Below are positions 1-8,901 of a stretch of 64,000 nucleotides of DNA, in pieces. Source of the DNA: Mangrovimicrobium sp048323675 (GTDB lineage Bacteria; Pseudomonadota; Gammaproteobacteria; Pseudomonadales; Halieaceae); assembly GCF_048323675.1 (NCBI RefSeq), contig NZ_JBLWFK010000008.1, positions 124,001 to 188,000 on the forward strand. Direction: 5' to 3'. The stretch's first letter is position 1; each line of letters starts with the position of its first letter. A model generated the notes under the pieces. That model was given only the letters and a program-made list of their open reading frames with translations, ran no database searches and was not told where the DNA came from. The position numbers were made by a program, and so were the translations under genes.

Positions 1-804
1 CGCCACATCCGCCAGCCGCAACTGGGAACCCTGTTCGTCACTGCGCAGGATGATATTGCCGAATTCCTCGACGCTGGACAGCCGGCCCTGGGTCTTCAAC
101 ACGTACTGGAACTGGGTGGAATCCGGATTGGGCGGCCCGCCGAGCTGGCCGACGGCGGCCTGCACGTTCTGCTCCTTCACCGCCGCCAGCACCTGGTCGA
201 CGCTGATCTGGTGGGCGTTGAGCTTGAGCGGGTCGAGCCAGATGCGCATGCCGTAGTCCAGCGCGCCGATAATACTGGCCTCGCTAACCCCGGGGATGCG
301 CGCCAGCTCGCCGGTGACATTGAGGCTGGCATAGTTGGACAGGAAGATGCCGTCAAAGCGCCCGTCCGGCGACAGCAGGTTCACCACCATCAGCATGTCC
401 GGCGAGCGCTTCTTGACCCGCACCCCGCGCTGGCGCACTTCCGCGGGCAGCCGCGGCTCGGCCAGGGCGACCCGGTTCTGCACGTCCACCTGGGCCATGG
501 AGGGGTCGGTGTCTATATCGAAGGTTATCGTCAGGGTGTAGCTGCCATCGCTGGCGGCCTTCGAAGACATGTAGACCATGCCCTCGGCGCCGTTCACTTC
601 GTCCTCGATGGGGGCGGCCACGGCTTCCTTCACCGTCTCGGCACTGGCGCCCGGATAATTGGCGCGGACCACCACCTTGGGCGCGGAAATATCCGGGTAC
701 TGGTCGATCGGCATCACCAGCCCGGCGAGCACCCCGAGCAGGGTAATCAGGGCGGAGATGACCAGGGCGAAGCGCGGCCGGCGGATGAAAAAACTGGGAC
801 TCAT
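1..804 (-). CDS. RND (HAE1-type) efflux permease, N-terminal part, cut by window edge
   Basis: This is the inner-membrane, proton-driven pump of a tripartite RND exporter. The frame is open from an ATG at 804 to the window edge, about 268 residues. It begins MSPSFFIRRPRFALVISAL, with the first membrane helix at about residues 11-30. The VMPIDQYPDISAPKVVVRA stretch follows, typical of AcrB/MexB-like proteins, then the first porter subdomains. The C-terminal three quarters lie outside the window. The adaptor gene ends 34 bases upstream on the same strand, so the two form an adaptor-permease operon. The substrate cannot be told from this part. The family call is firm; the exporter name is open. 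Confidence 0.9.
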   Translation of the reverse strand, partial: MSPSFFIRRPRFALVISALITLLGVLAGLVMPIDQYPDISAPKVVVRANYPGASAETVKEAVAAPIEDEVNGAEGMVYMSSKAASDGSYTLTITFDIDTDPSMAQVDVQNRVALAEPRLPAEVRQRGVRVKKRSPDMLMVVNLLSPDGRFDGIFLSNYASLNVTGELARIPGVSEASIIGALDYGMRIWLDPLKLNAHQISVDQVLAAVKEQNVQAAVGQLGGPPNPDSTQFQYVLKTQGRLSSVEEFGNIILRSDEQGSQLRLADVA

Positions 805-838
805 GGGTGTGGCCTCAATCCAGTGTCACGGGATGTGC

Positions 839-1987
839 TCACTGCGTGTCGTCGACAATCCGGACCCGCGTCCCCGGGGCCAGGCGATCGGCGCCGCGCA
901 CCACCACCCGGTCGCCTTCCTCCAGCCCCTTGTAAACCGACCAGTCGGCGCCGTCGCGGATACCCACCTCGATATTGCGCCGCACGAGGACGCCGTCGTC
1001 GCCGACCGCAATCACGTAGTGGCCCTGCTGGTCCTGTAACACCGCGCGCTGGGGGACGAACACAGCGGTGACTGCCTCGATCGCCTCACCCCTGACAATC
1101 ACGTTCTGTCCGGGCAGCAGGATCTGGTCGGGGTTGGGAAACAGGGTCCGGCCGACGATCATCCCCGGGGCAGCCTTGGCGCTGTGGTCCCAGGACTGGA
1201 ACTTGCCGCTGTAGGGGTATTCCTCGCCGCCCGTGAGCTGGATACTGACCTTGAGTTCGGGCACATCGACGCCCTCGGCGTCGAGCTTTTTGCGCAGCAG
1301 GACAAAGTGGTTGTACTTGCCCTGTTCGACCGCACCGTCGACATACATCGGGTCCAGTTGCACCAGTTCGAACAGCGGGTTGACCGAAAGCGGTCCCACC
1401 AGGTCCCCCACCGCGTGGCCGGGAGGGCTGATGCGGCCGCTGAAGGGGGCGACAATGCGGGTGCGGTCGAGATTCAGCTGGGCCTTCTGCAGTGCCGCCT
1501 CGGCCTCGGATACCGCCGCCCCGGCGCTGCTGAAGCTGGCCTTGGCCTGGTCGTAGTCCAGCTCGGAAATAAAGCCGTCAGGTTTCAGTTCCTCGGCCCG
1601 CTTCCAGTTGGCCACCGCCTGGGTACTGGCTGCCTGGGCGGACTCCAGCTGGGCTTTGGCGGCGGCGAGTGATGCCTCGAAACTGGCGGGATCGAGTTCG
1701 ACCAGCAGCTGTCCTTCCGCCACCTGTTCACCCCCGGCGAAGTGGTTGGCAAGCAGGCGTGCCTGCACCTGCGGCTTGACCCGGGCGGACTGGTAGGCCG
1801 CAGTAATACCGGTAAGCTCGAAGGTGGGGTTCACCGTGCGGGTTGCGACCGTGCCGACCTGGTCGGCGGCAAGGACCACCGCCGTGTCGGCCGAGGGACC
1901 TGCCGTTTTCTCCTGCGAGCCGCGGTCACAGCCGGCGATAGCCAGCGGCAAAAGCATTGCCACCGTTACGATTTTCCAGTTGTGCAT
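839..1987 (-). CDS. RND efflux periplasmic adaptor lipoprotein (membrane fusion protein)
   Basis: Membrane fusion protein that links an RND permease to an outer-membrane channel. It has 382 residues, usual for the AcrA/MexA family. The N terminus is a lipoprotein signal with lipobox LAIAGC, so the mature protein should be lipid-anchored in the periplasm. A lipoyl/barrel-sandwich half-motif (VKPQVQARLLANHFAGGEQV) leads into a helical hairpin at about residues 95-160. The beta-barrel and membrane-proximal domains follow. I chose the ATG at 1987 over the TTG one codon upstream; an AGGGGG ribosome site lies just before it. The partner permease follows directly. No outer-membrane factor or regulator is visible beside it. 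Confidence 0.92.
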   Translation of the reverse strand: MHNWKIVTVAMLLPLAIAGCDRGSQEKTAGPSADTAVVLAADQVGTVATRTVNPTFELTGITAAYQSARVKPQVQARLLANHFAGGEQVAEGQLLVELDPASFEASLAAAKAQLESAQAASTQAVANWKRAEELKPDGFISELDYDQAKASFSSAGAAVSEAEAALQKAQLNLDRTRIVAPFSGRISPPGHAVGDLVGPLSVNPLFELVQLDPMYVDGAVEQGKYNHFVLLRKKLDAEGVDVPELKVSIQLTGGEEYPYSGKFQSWDHSAKAAPGMIVGRTLFPNPDQILLPGQNVIVRGEAIEAVTAVFVPQRAVLQDQQGHYVIAVGDDGVLVRRNIEVGIRDGADWSVYKGLEEGDRVVVRGADRLAPGTRVRIVDDTQ

Positions 1988-2349
1988 CAAACCCCCTGGG
2001 CGGGACCAGCGGCCCGGACCTGTCTAATTTGTGACTAACTATAGTCCACGCCACTGGCGCCTGCCGGGAACTGCAATGCGCGTGCGAAGTGCAGATTGCG
2101 AAGCCGCCCCGCCGCTGCCGGAAAGTAATGCCACCCGCCCTTTAATGACCTGTGGCAGCAGGCTTGGCCGGGCGCACGAATGCCGTTTCCATACTTCAGG
2201 CATGGCGGTGCACTTCAGGGCCAGCCGCCTGCAACCGGCTTGAAGCAATTGACGTGACAGCGGTAGACGTGGAGGATTAAGGCGGTATCGCGAACCCGCG
2301 CGGGCGAGTGGTACAGGCCCTACAACGACATAACAGGAGCGCAGCGACA
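1988..2349. other. Divergent intergenic region without a supported gene
   Basis: These roughly 360 bases separate the minus-strand adaptor from the plus-strand Rieske ferredoxin, so both promoters should lie here. Short open frames on both strands lack ribosome sites and protein-like composition. A TGCGAAG heptamer occurs twice, 14 bases apart, near 2090-2110, but this could be chance. I see no convincing sigma-70 boxes or RNA gene. Confidence 0.5.
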
Positions 2350-2700
2350 ATGGCCAAATTCCCGGTCTGCCACGTTGAGGACATACCCATTGGCGAACGA
2401 GGTGTTTACCGGGTGGGTGACACCAGGGTCATTGTCTTTCACCTGGAAGACGGCTTCTTCGCCACCCAGCACAACTGCACCCATGTGTTCGCACCGCTGG
2501 CCAAGGGCAAATTGATCGACGGCGCCCAGGTCCAGTGCCCTTTCCACCGGGCCTGTTTTGACATCCGCACCGGGGCGGTGGTCCAGTGGGCGAACTTCCC
2601 CCCGGGCGTCCAGGTGCTGAACGCGGTGCGCGGGGAAAAGGCGCTGCGCACCTTCCCCGTCACCGTCGAAAACGGCGAGGTTTACGTCGAGGTGGACTGA
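2350..2700 (+). CDS. Stand-alone Rieske [2Fe-2S] ferredoxin
   Basis: Small soluble electron carrier of 116 residues, of the type that feeds electrons to ring-hydroxylating oxygenases. The cluster ligands are visible as C43-T-H45 and C63-P-F-H66, separated by 17 residues, which fits the Rieske C-x-H...C-x-x-H pattern. I chose the ATG at 2350 because an AGGAGC ribosome site precedes it. An upstream in-frame GTG at 2308 would add an unconserved-looking leader. The Rieske oxygenase alpha subunit starts 134 bases downstream on the same strand, so the ferredoxin is its likely donor. No ferredoxin reductase is encoded nearby. The call as a ferredoxin is firm; the pairing is inferred from position. 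Confidence 0.88.
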   Translation: MAKFPVCHVEDIPIGERGVYRVGDTRVIVFHLEDGFFATQHNCTHVFAPLAKGKLIDGAQVQCPFHRACFDIRTGAVVQWANFPPGVQVLNAVRGEKALRTFPVTVENGEVYVEVD

Positions 2701-2834
2701 ACCCCGAACGCGACAGCCCTGCGCCCTTCGCTCGTCAGCCTATACAAACTGTAATCCAGCGCCCTTGATGCCCCTACACCGTATGGGGTAATGTCATTCG
2801 ACCTGAATAACAGCAACCAGCCGTGGTACCCGCG

Positions 2835-4232
2835 ATGAACAAGCCGATCGACATTCCCAATCCCGTGCCCTTCCAGATTACCGACCCGGCGCAGATTCCC
2901 ACGCCGCGCTATTACGACGAGGATTTTTACCGACTGGAGTGCGAAAAGCTCTGGCCGCATGCCTGGCAGATGGCTTGCCGGCTGGAACAGATTCCCAACG
3001 TGGGTGACTGGGTGCAGTACACCAACGTCGGCAAGTCAGTCATCGTGGTGCGCACCAATGACGGCGTGAAGGCCTTCCACAACGCCTGTCGCCACCGCGG
3101 CGTGCCGGTGACTGAAGGCGAACACGGCAACTGCCGCAGCGAAGGCTTTATCTGCCCCTTCCACGGCTGGCGCTGGAACATCGACGGTGAGAATACGTTC
3201 GTCTATGGCCGCCACCTGTTCGATGAGAAACAGCTGGAACCACAGGAACTGGCCCTGCGCCCCTGCCGGGTGGAGACCTGGGGCGGCTGCGCTTTCATCA
3301 ATTTCGATGACAACGCACCCTCCTTCCGTGAGACCATCGGCCCGGTGGCCGACAACCTGGAAGCGCGCGGCATGAGCAACATGCGCTCCGAATGGTGGTT
3401 CGCCACGGTACTACCCGCCAACTGGAAGATCGCCATGGAGGCATTCCAGGAGGGCTACCATGTCATGCGCACCCACCCGCAGCTGCAGCGCGCCCAGCCG
3501 GCGCTGTACAACACCCGCTACGGCCACGACACCGGCGGCATCGGTTCGCCGATCAATCCCAACCTGACCGTGCGCCAGAACATCGAGCAGGCCTTCAAGG
3601 GCATGGAACTGCTCAGCGAAGGCATGGCCGGCATGGTCCACGCCAAGGAAGTGGAGATTGCCCGCCAGTTGGTCGGCATGGAACTGCCCGATAATCCCGA
3701 GCAGGCCATGATGACCTGGTACGGGGCGGTGGCCGCGCAAATCACCGAACAGCTGCAGGCCCGCGGCGAACCGGTCCCCAACCTGCTCGAGGTCATGCAG
3801 AACAACCCGGTACAGGCGGTGGAATTCCTTTTCCCCCACTACTTCCTGCTGCCGACTTTCACCAGCATGTCCTCCTACCGTATTCGCCCGCTGGGGCCCG
3901 AGGAATGCCTGTTTGAGATCTGGTCCCTGACCCACTACCCCGAGGGCGAAGAGCCGGAACCGCCGATGGAGCCCACCTTCCTGCCATACGACAGCAAGGA
4001 CTTCCCCCCCATTCCCCAGCAGGATTACGCCAACATCCCCACCCAGCAGAAAGGCTGCCATGCCGAAGGCTTCGACTTCATGCGCCTGTCGCCGCAGATC
4101 GAGGGTCTGCTGAGCAACTACCAGCGCATCATCGACGGCTATCTCGGTGATGTACCGCAGGACAAGCTGGCAGCGGCGATCCAGAAACTGGGCGGCAATT
4201 TCGACGGCCCGATTCTCGACCTCGGGTTCTGA
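2835..4232 (+). CDS. Rieske non-heme iron ring-hydroxylating oxygenase, alpha subunit
   Basis: Catalytic subunit of an aromatic-ring or steroid-type hydroxylase, 465 residues from the ATG at 2835 (a GTG at 2823 is also possible). The N-terminal Rieske domain has C85-R-H87 and C107-P-F-H110. The C-terminal SRPBCC-like catalytic domain carries the mononuclear iron motif EGYHVMRTHPQ, with H209 and H214. The third ligand is probably D397 in QQDYANI. A second (beta) subunit is not encoded nearby, so this is likely an alpha-only (homotrimeric) oxygenase. The neighbouring ferredoxin and the SDR downstream would supply electrons and act on the product. The substrate is not predictable from sequence alone. 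Confidence 0.9.
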   Translation: MNKPIDIPNPVPFQITDPAQIPTPRYYDEDFYRLECEKLWPHAWQMACRLEQIPNVGDWVQYTNVGKSVIVVRTNDGVKAFHNACRHRGVPVTEGEHGNCRSEGFICPFHGWRWNIDGENTFVYGRHLFDEKQLEPQELALRPCRVETWGGCAFINFDDNAPSFRETIGPVADNLEARGMSNMRSEWWFATVLPANWKIAMEAFQEGYHVMRTHPQLQRAQPALYNTRYGHDTGGIGSPINPNLTVRQNIEQAFKGMELLSEGMAGMVHAKEVEIARQLVGMELPDNPEQAMMTWYGAVAAQITEQLQARGEPVPNLLEVMQNNPVQAVEFLFPHYFLLPTFTSMSSYRIRPLGPEECLFEIWSLTHYPEGEEPEPPMEPTFLPYDSKDFPPIPQQDYANIPTQQKGCHAEGFDFMRLSPQIEGLLSNYQRIIDGYLGDVPQDKLAAAIQKLGGNFDGPILDLGF

Positions 4233-4379
4233 GCGTCCCCCGCCGGAGCGCTGCGAGCATTGCACCGCGCGCAGCTGCCCGGCACAACGCCTGTTTTTCC
4301 GCCGCAGGCGCGCCGGTGCCATACTGGGACTTCACCTATCCCCAGGTACGATTGACTCGAATAACAACAGGAAATTGCT

Positions 4380-5153
4380 ATGACAAAAACGCTGGCAGGC
4401 AAAACCGCGCTGGTCACCGGCGGTGCGCGCGGGCTGGGCAAGGCCATGGTGGAGCGACTGGCCGACGAGGGCGCGCTCGTGCTGTTCAACTACATCAGCA
4501 GCAGTAGCGCCGCCGAGGCAGTGGTCGCAGGTGTGGATGCTCGCGGCGGCCGGGCCATCGCCATCCAGGCGCCGCTGGAGGATGACGACTCGATCAGCCG
4601 TTTCGCCGCCAGTGTGACCGCCACCCTGCGCGAGGCCACCGGCAGCGACGGCCTCGACATCCTGGTCAACAATATCGGCGGCGGCGTCTACGGTGGAATC
4701 CCGATGACAACGCCGGAGGTCTACGACCACACCTTCAACAACAATGTTCGCGTGCCCTTCTTCCTTACCCAGGCACTGCTGCCGCAGCTGCGCGACGGCG
4801 GCAGGGTCATCAACATTTCCTCCGCCGCGTCGCGCCTGGCGGGCAAGGATTTCGTCGTCTACAGCATGAGCAAGGCGGCGCTGGACATGTTTACCAAGGT
4901 CCTGGCCAAGGAGCTGGGGCCGCGCGGCATTCCGGTCAATTCCGTGTGTCCCGGCTTCAACGCCACCGACGCCAACGAGCACGAGATGAACGACCCGGAA
5001 ATTCGCCAGCAGATCGAGGGCAACACCCTGCTCGGCCGCTTCGGCCAACCGGAGGACATCGCGGGCATCGTCTACGCCCTCGCCTCGCCCGACGGCGGCT
5101 GGGTCACCGGCCAGGTGATCGAGGCCAGCGGCGGGTTCAACTTCCTGTCCTGA
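4380..5153 (+). CDS. Short-chain dehydrogenase/reductase (SDR)
   Basis: NAD(P)-dependent oxidoreductase of 257 residues, the usual length for a classical SDR. The nucleotide-binding motif is TGGARGLG at residues 13-20, and NNIGG near residue 97 is the structural NNAG-type motif. The catalytic triad is S148, Y161 and K165 (YSMSK). The C-terminal WVTGQVIEASGG is the usual FabG-like ending. It follows the Rieske oxygenase on the same strand after about 147 bases. It may therefore act in the same pathway, for example as a dihydrodiol or hydroxysteroid-type dehydrogenase, but this is inference. Confidence 0.9.
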   Translation: MTKTLAGKTALVTGGARGLGKAMVERLADEGALVLFNYISSSSAAEAVVAGVDARGGRAIAIQAPLEDDDSISRFAASVTATLREATGSDGLDILVNNIGGGVYGGIPMTTPEVYDHTFNNNVRVPFFLTQALLPQLRDGGRVINISSAASRLAGKDFVVYSMSKAALDMFTKVLAKELGPRGIPVNSVCPGFNATDANEHEMNDPEIRQQIEGNTLLGRFGQPEDIAGIVYALASPDGGWVTGQVIEASGGFNFLS

Positions 5154-5260
5154 GACCCGGTTCAGTCCCGCCTGCGCCGGCCCGCAGCATGCCATTGGGC
5201 CGGCGCCCGTTACAGGTCTTATACTTACCGCGTCATCTGAACACGGCAGGCGGGCAAACT

Positions 5261-5755
5261 ATGCAGGTAAACTGGGAAGCGCTGGGCGCCAGCGCGGAGT
5301 TGATTGGCGCCGCCGCGATCTTTGTCTCGCTGGTCTACCTCGCGGTGCAGATCCGCCAGAACACCCACATGATCGCCCAGAATATCGAGAACAACCGGCT
5401 GGCCGCCTTCGAGCGCAATGTCGAGGCCGGCAACCGCTCGCGGGAGCTGCTGCTCCTGCACCCGGAACTCAGTGCGCTGTTCCTCAAGGGCGCCCCCGGC
5501 CTGGACCAGCTCGACGCAAGGGAACAGTTCCTCTACGGGCTGATCCTGCGCAACCTGTTTTCCTCCATCCAGGGCGCCCACATCCGGCAATTGAAGCTCA
5601 CCCACGACCCGGACGAATTTGCCGGCACCATCAAGGTAATCGACGAACTGCTGGCCAGCCCCGGGGTGCGCGAGTTTCTCGCCCGACACAACCTGGATTG
5701 GCGCCCGGAGTTCAGGGACCTGGTCGCCGAGCGCACCAGGCGCTTCAGCCAATAG
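5261..5755 (+). CDS. Small membrane-anchored protein of unknown function
   Basis: A 164-residue protein that I do not recognise by function. Residues about 12-34 (AELIGAAAIFVSLVYLAVQ) form one membrane segment. A polar, mostly helical domain follows (QIRQNTHMIAQNIENNR). Proteins of this general shape, with one helix then IRQNT, are common in marine proteobacteria and usually stay hypothetical. I chose the ATG at 5261 because the membrane segment begins right after it; the longer upstream frame overlaps the SDR gene. Its 3' end overlaps the convergent RND permease by 11 bases. Confidence 0.75.
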   Translation: MQVNWEALGASAELIGAAAIFVSLVYLAVQIRQNTHMIAQNIENNRLAAFERNVEAGNRSRELLLLHPELSALFLKGAPGLDQLDAREQFLYGLILRNLFSSIQGAHIRQLKLTHDPDEFAGTIKVIDELLASPGVREFLARHNLDWRPEFRDLVAERTRRFSQ

Positions 5756-8700
5756 CCTCCGGCGCCTGCTCCGCGGAATCATCGGGCTTGCCCGCGATCC
5801 GGCGGATATCCCGGCCGAGGTAGTACATGACCGGCACCAGCAGCAGGGTGACGAAGGTCGCGAAGAGCACGCCGAAGGCCACCGAGATCGCCATCGGCTT
5901 GACGAACTGGGCCTGGATCGCGGTCTCCAGCTGGATCGGCAACAGGCCCATGAAGGTGGTCAGCGAGGTCAGCACCACAGCGCGGAAGCGCTTGACGGCG
6001 CCGTTGATCACCGCGTCCTGCCAGAATTCGCCGCGGTCGCGCAGCCGGTGGTTGATGTGGTCGACCAGCACCAGGCTGTCGTTCACCACGATACCGGTGA
6101 GGCCGATCATGCCCACGACCGATAGCACGCTGACCGGGTTACTGAGTATCAGGTGACCGAGCACCGCGCCCACCAGTCCAAAGGGAATCACCGCCATGAT
6201 GATCAGCGGCTGGCCGTAGCTGCGCAGCGGAATCGCCAGCGCGGCGTAGATCATCACCAGGATCGCCATGAAACCGAGGCCGAGGGAGCTGGAGGAATCC
6301 GCCTGCGCTTCCGCCTCGCCGGCCAGCCGGTAACTCACCCCCGGGTGCCGCTTGAGAATCTCCGGCAGGTGCAGCTGGGCAATCTCCCCGTTGACCTCGC
6401 CGGGTTCGATACGGCTCTTGTCGACATCCGCCCGCACGTTGACCACGCGCTGCCGGTTGAAACGGTTGATCTCGCTGACCCCGGTGCGCTCCACCGCGGT
6501 ACCGACGACATCGAAGGGCACCTTGCCGCGCCCCGGTACGTCGATCCACAGGGAGTGCAGGGCCTCCAGGGACTCGCGGTGACTTTCCGGCAGGCGCACA
6601 TAGACGCGGATTTCGTGACGCCCGCGCTGCACCCGCTGTACCTCGGCGCCAAAGAAGGCCTGGCGCACCTGGCGCGCCAACTCGACCTGGCCGAGGCCGA
6701 GGGCATCGCCCTCCGGCGTCACGCGAATATCCAGCTCTGGGCCGCCGGCGTCGAAGGTATCGCGCACGTCGGAGACGCCGTCGAATTCCAGCAGTACCTG
6801 GCGCAGTTCGCTGGCCGCGGCGCGCAGTTCGTCGAGTTCGGTGCCGGTCAGCTCGAAATCCACCGGTGAAATGCCCGGACCCGCGTTGGCGTCGAACACC
6901 AGCGACTGCACGCCGCTCAATTCACCGAGGGCCTCGCGCAGCCACATCGACAGGCGCACCGAGTCCACCGAGCGCTCGGTACTGGGCACCAGTTCCACCT
7001 CGATATTGGCCTCGGTATCACTGGTGGACATGGTCATGATTTCCTTGACCACACTTTTGTTGGTGCCGGTCTCGCGCTGGTAGCGGCTGTCCATGACCTG
7101 CACCGCATCCTCGATACGCAGGGCGTATTCGTGGGTGGTCCGCCAGGGCGTGCCACTGGGCATCTTCAGTTCGGCACCGACGAAGTTTGACGGCACACTG
7201 GGGAAGAACACGTAGCGCACCATGCCCGAGGGAATCAGCGCCAGGCACACCACCAGGCCGCCGAGGAAGGTCGCCAGGGTCAGGTAGCGGTACTCCACGG
7301 CCTTTTCCAGTATTGCGCGGTACTGGTTTTCGCTGAAGCTCTGCATCGCCCCGGTGCAACGCAGTTGCAGGGCCTTCAGCCAGCCCAGCGGGCTGCGCAT
7401 GTTGGGCGGCCGGTTATCGATGCGAATGTGCCTCAGGTGCGCCGGCAGTATCAGCTTGGTTTCCAGCAGCGAGAACATCAGGCTGAACACCACCACCGGC
7501 ACCAGCACGGACAGGAAGCGCCCCATCCCCTCGGTCAGCAGCATCGCCGGGGTAAATGCCACCATCGTGGTCAGCGCCCCGAACACGGTGGCCAGGGAGA
7601 CCCGGCGCACGCCGCGCACCACGCTGTCCACGCCCTGGCGTTCCTCCTCGAGCTGGGAGAAGGCGCTCTCTGCGGTGACGATACCGTCGTCGACCAGCAT
7701 ACCCAGTACCAGGATAAAGCCGAAGACGGACATCACGTTGATCGAGACATCCACACCCAGCAGGTCAATCGTCGCCAGCGCGCCGAGAAAGGAGAACGGC
7801 ACGCCGAGAATCACCCAGAAGGCCAGCGAGGCATTGAGGAACAGGGCCAGGGTAATCATCACCAGCACCGCGCCCTGGGCGGCGCTCTTCAGCATCAGGT
7901 TGATGCGGCCCTTGAGAATGACACTGGTGTCCGCCCAAGCCGCCAGTTCGACCCCCGGCGGCAATTCGGACTGTTTGTCCTGCACCCACTGGCGCAGGGT
8001 GTCGGTCATGGCGAGAACGTCCTGCTCGCCGACGCGATCCACCTGCAGGGTTGCGGCGCGCTTGCCGTTGAGCCGGCTCAGCACCGGCTGTTCCTCGAAA
8101 CCATCGCGGATGGTGGCGATGTCGCCGAGGGTGATCAGGGTACCGTCGTTGCGGCTGACCAGCGGCAGGCGGGCAAAGTCCCCGGCATTGTAGGCCTGGC
8201 CGACCGAGCGCAGGGTAACGGCGCCCTCGCTGGTGCGCAGGCGGCCGCCGGGCAGGTCGCGGGAATTCTGGCGCACGGCGTTGACCACACTGTCGAAACT
8301 CAGCCCGTAGCGGCGCAGCGCGTGATCGGAAATCTCGATGGAAATCTCGTACTCGCGCACGCCCTGGATCTCCACCTGGCTGATGCCGGGCAGGGTCAGG
8401 ATTTCATCGCGCAGGTCATCGGCCAGTTCCTTCATCTGGAACTCGTCGATATCCCCGAACACGGTAACGCTGATCGCCCGGCCGCGGCGGATAATCCGCT
8501 CGACAATCGGCTCCTCGGCGTTGACCGGGAACGAGGCGATACCGTCCACGCGGGATTTCACCTCGGCGAGGGCCTGGTCCATCGGCGTACCGACTTCCAT
8601 CTGCACGTTGACGATACCGACGCCTTCGGTGGCCACGGAGGAAATTTCCTTCACCCCGACGATATCCTGCACTTCCTCCTCGACCACCCGCAGGATGCCT

Positions 8701-8900
8701 GCCTCGACCTCTTCCGGCGAACTCCCGGGATAGGGCACGGTGACCGTGACCATCTCCGGATCGAAGGTGGGAAAAGTTTCCTTGGTGAGGTCGGTGATCG
8801 CCGCGAGGCCGCCGAGCATGACCACGATCATCAGCAGGTTGGCGGCAACCGGGTTGTTCGCCATCCACGCGATGACGCCTTTTTCGACTGGCGTATGCAC
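5745..8900 (-). CDS. RND efflux permease (HAE1/AcrB-like)
   Basis: Full-length RND transporter of 1051 residues in the inner membrane. It starts with a GTG at 8900 (HTPVEKGVIAWMANNPVAAN). The first membrane helix is at about residues 19-38 and is followed by the PYPGSSPEEVEAGI porter motif. Membrane helix 4 contains VLGMLVDDGIVTAES, which keeps the Asp pair of the proton relay. The second half repeats the domain plan with IGLTGIVVNDSLVLVDHI. The GTG lies two bases after the adaptor stop, so the two are translationally coupled. The proteins resemble the group of RND pumps with a short N-terminal anchor on the adaptor. The substrate is unknown. Confidence 0.93.
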   Translation of the reverse strand: MHTPVEKGVIAWMANNPVAANLLMIVVMLGGLAAITDLTKETFPTFDPEMVTVTVPYPGSSPEEVEAGILRVVEEEVQDIVGVKEISSVATEGVGIVNVQMEVGTPMDQALAEVKSRVDGIASFPVNAEEPIVERIIRRGRAISVTVFGDIDEFQMKELADDLRDEILTLPGISQVEIQGVREYEISIEISDHALRRYGLSFDSVVNAVRQNSRDLPGGRLRTSEGAVTLRSVGQAYNAGDFARLPLVSRNDGTLITLGDIATIRDGFEEQPVLSRLNGKRAATLQVDRVGEQDVLAMTDTLRQWVQDKQSELPPGVELAAWADTSVILKGRINLMLKSAAQGAVLVMITLALFLNASLAFWVILGVPFSFLGALATIDLLGVDVSINVMSVFGFILVLGMLVDDGIVTAESAFSQLEEERQGVDSVVRGVRRVSLATVFGALTTMVAFTPAMLLTEGMGRFLSVLVPVVVFSLMFSLLETKLILPAHLRHIRIDNRPPNMRSPLGWLKALQLRCTGAMQSFSENQYRAILEKAVEYRYLTLATFLGGLVVCLALIPSGMVRYVFFPSVPSNFVGAELKMPSGTPWRTTHEYALRIEDAVQVMDSRYQRETGTNKSVVKEIMTMSTSDTEANIEVELVPSTERSVDSVRLSMWLREALGELSGVQSLVFDANAGPGISPVDFELTGTELDELRAAASELRQVLLEFDGVSDVRDTFDAGGPELDIRVTPEGDALGLGQVELARQVRQAFFGAEVQRVQRGRHEIRVYVRLPESHRESLEALHSLWIDVPGRGKVPFDVVGTAVERTGVSEINRFNRQRVVNVRADVDKSRIEPGEVNGEIAQLHLPEILKRHPGVSYRLAGEAEAQADSSSSLGLGFMAILVMIYAALAIPLRSYGQPLIIMAVIPFGLVGAVLGHLILSNPVSVLSVVGMIGLTGIVVNDSLVLVDHINHRLRDRGEFWQDAVINGAVKRFRAVVLTSLTTFMGLLPIQLETAIQAQFVKPMAISVAFGVLFATFVTLLLVPVMYYLGRDIRRIAGKPDDSAEQAPEAIG

Positions 8901-8901
8901 C

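Noticed and set aside
2039..2350. A 103-codon minus-strand frame before the Rieske ferredoxin
   Set aside because: No ribosome site, no domain, and it covers the expected promoter region.
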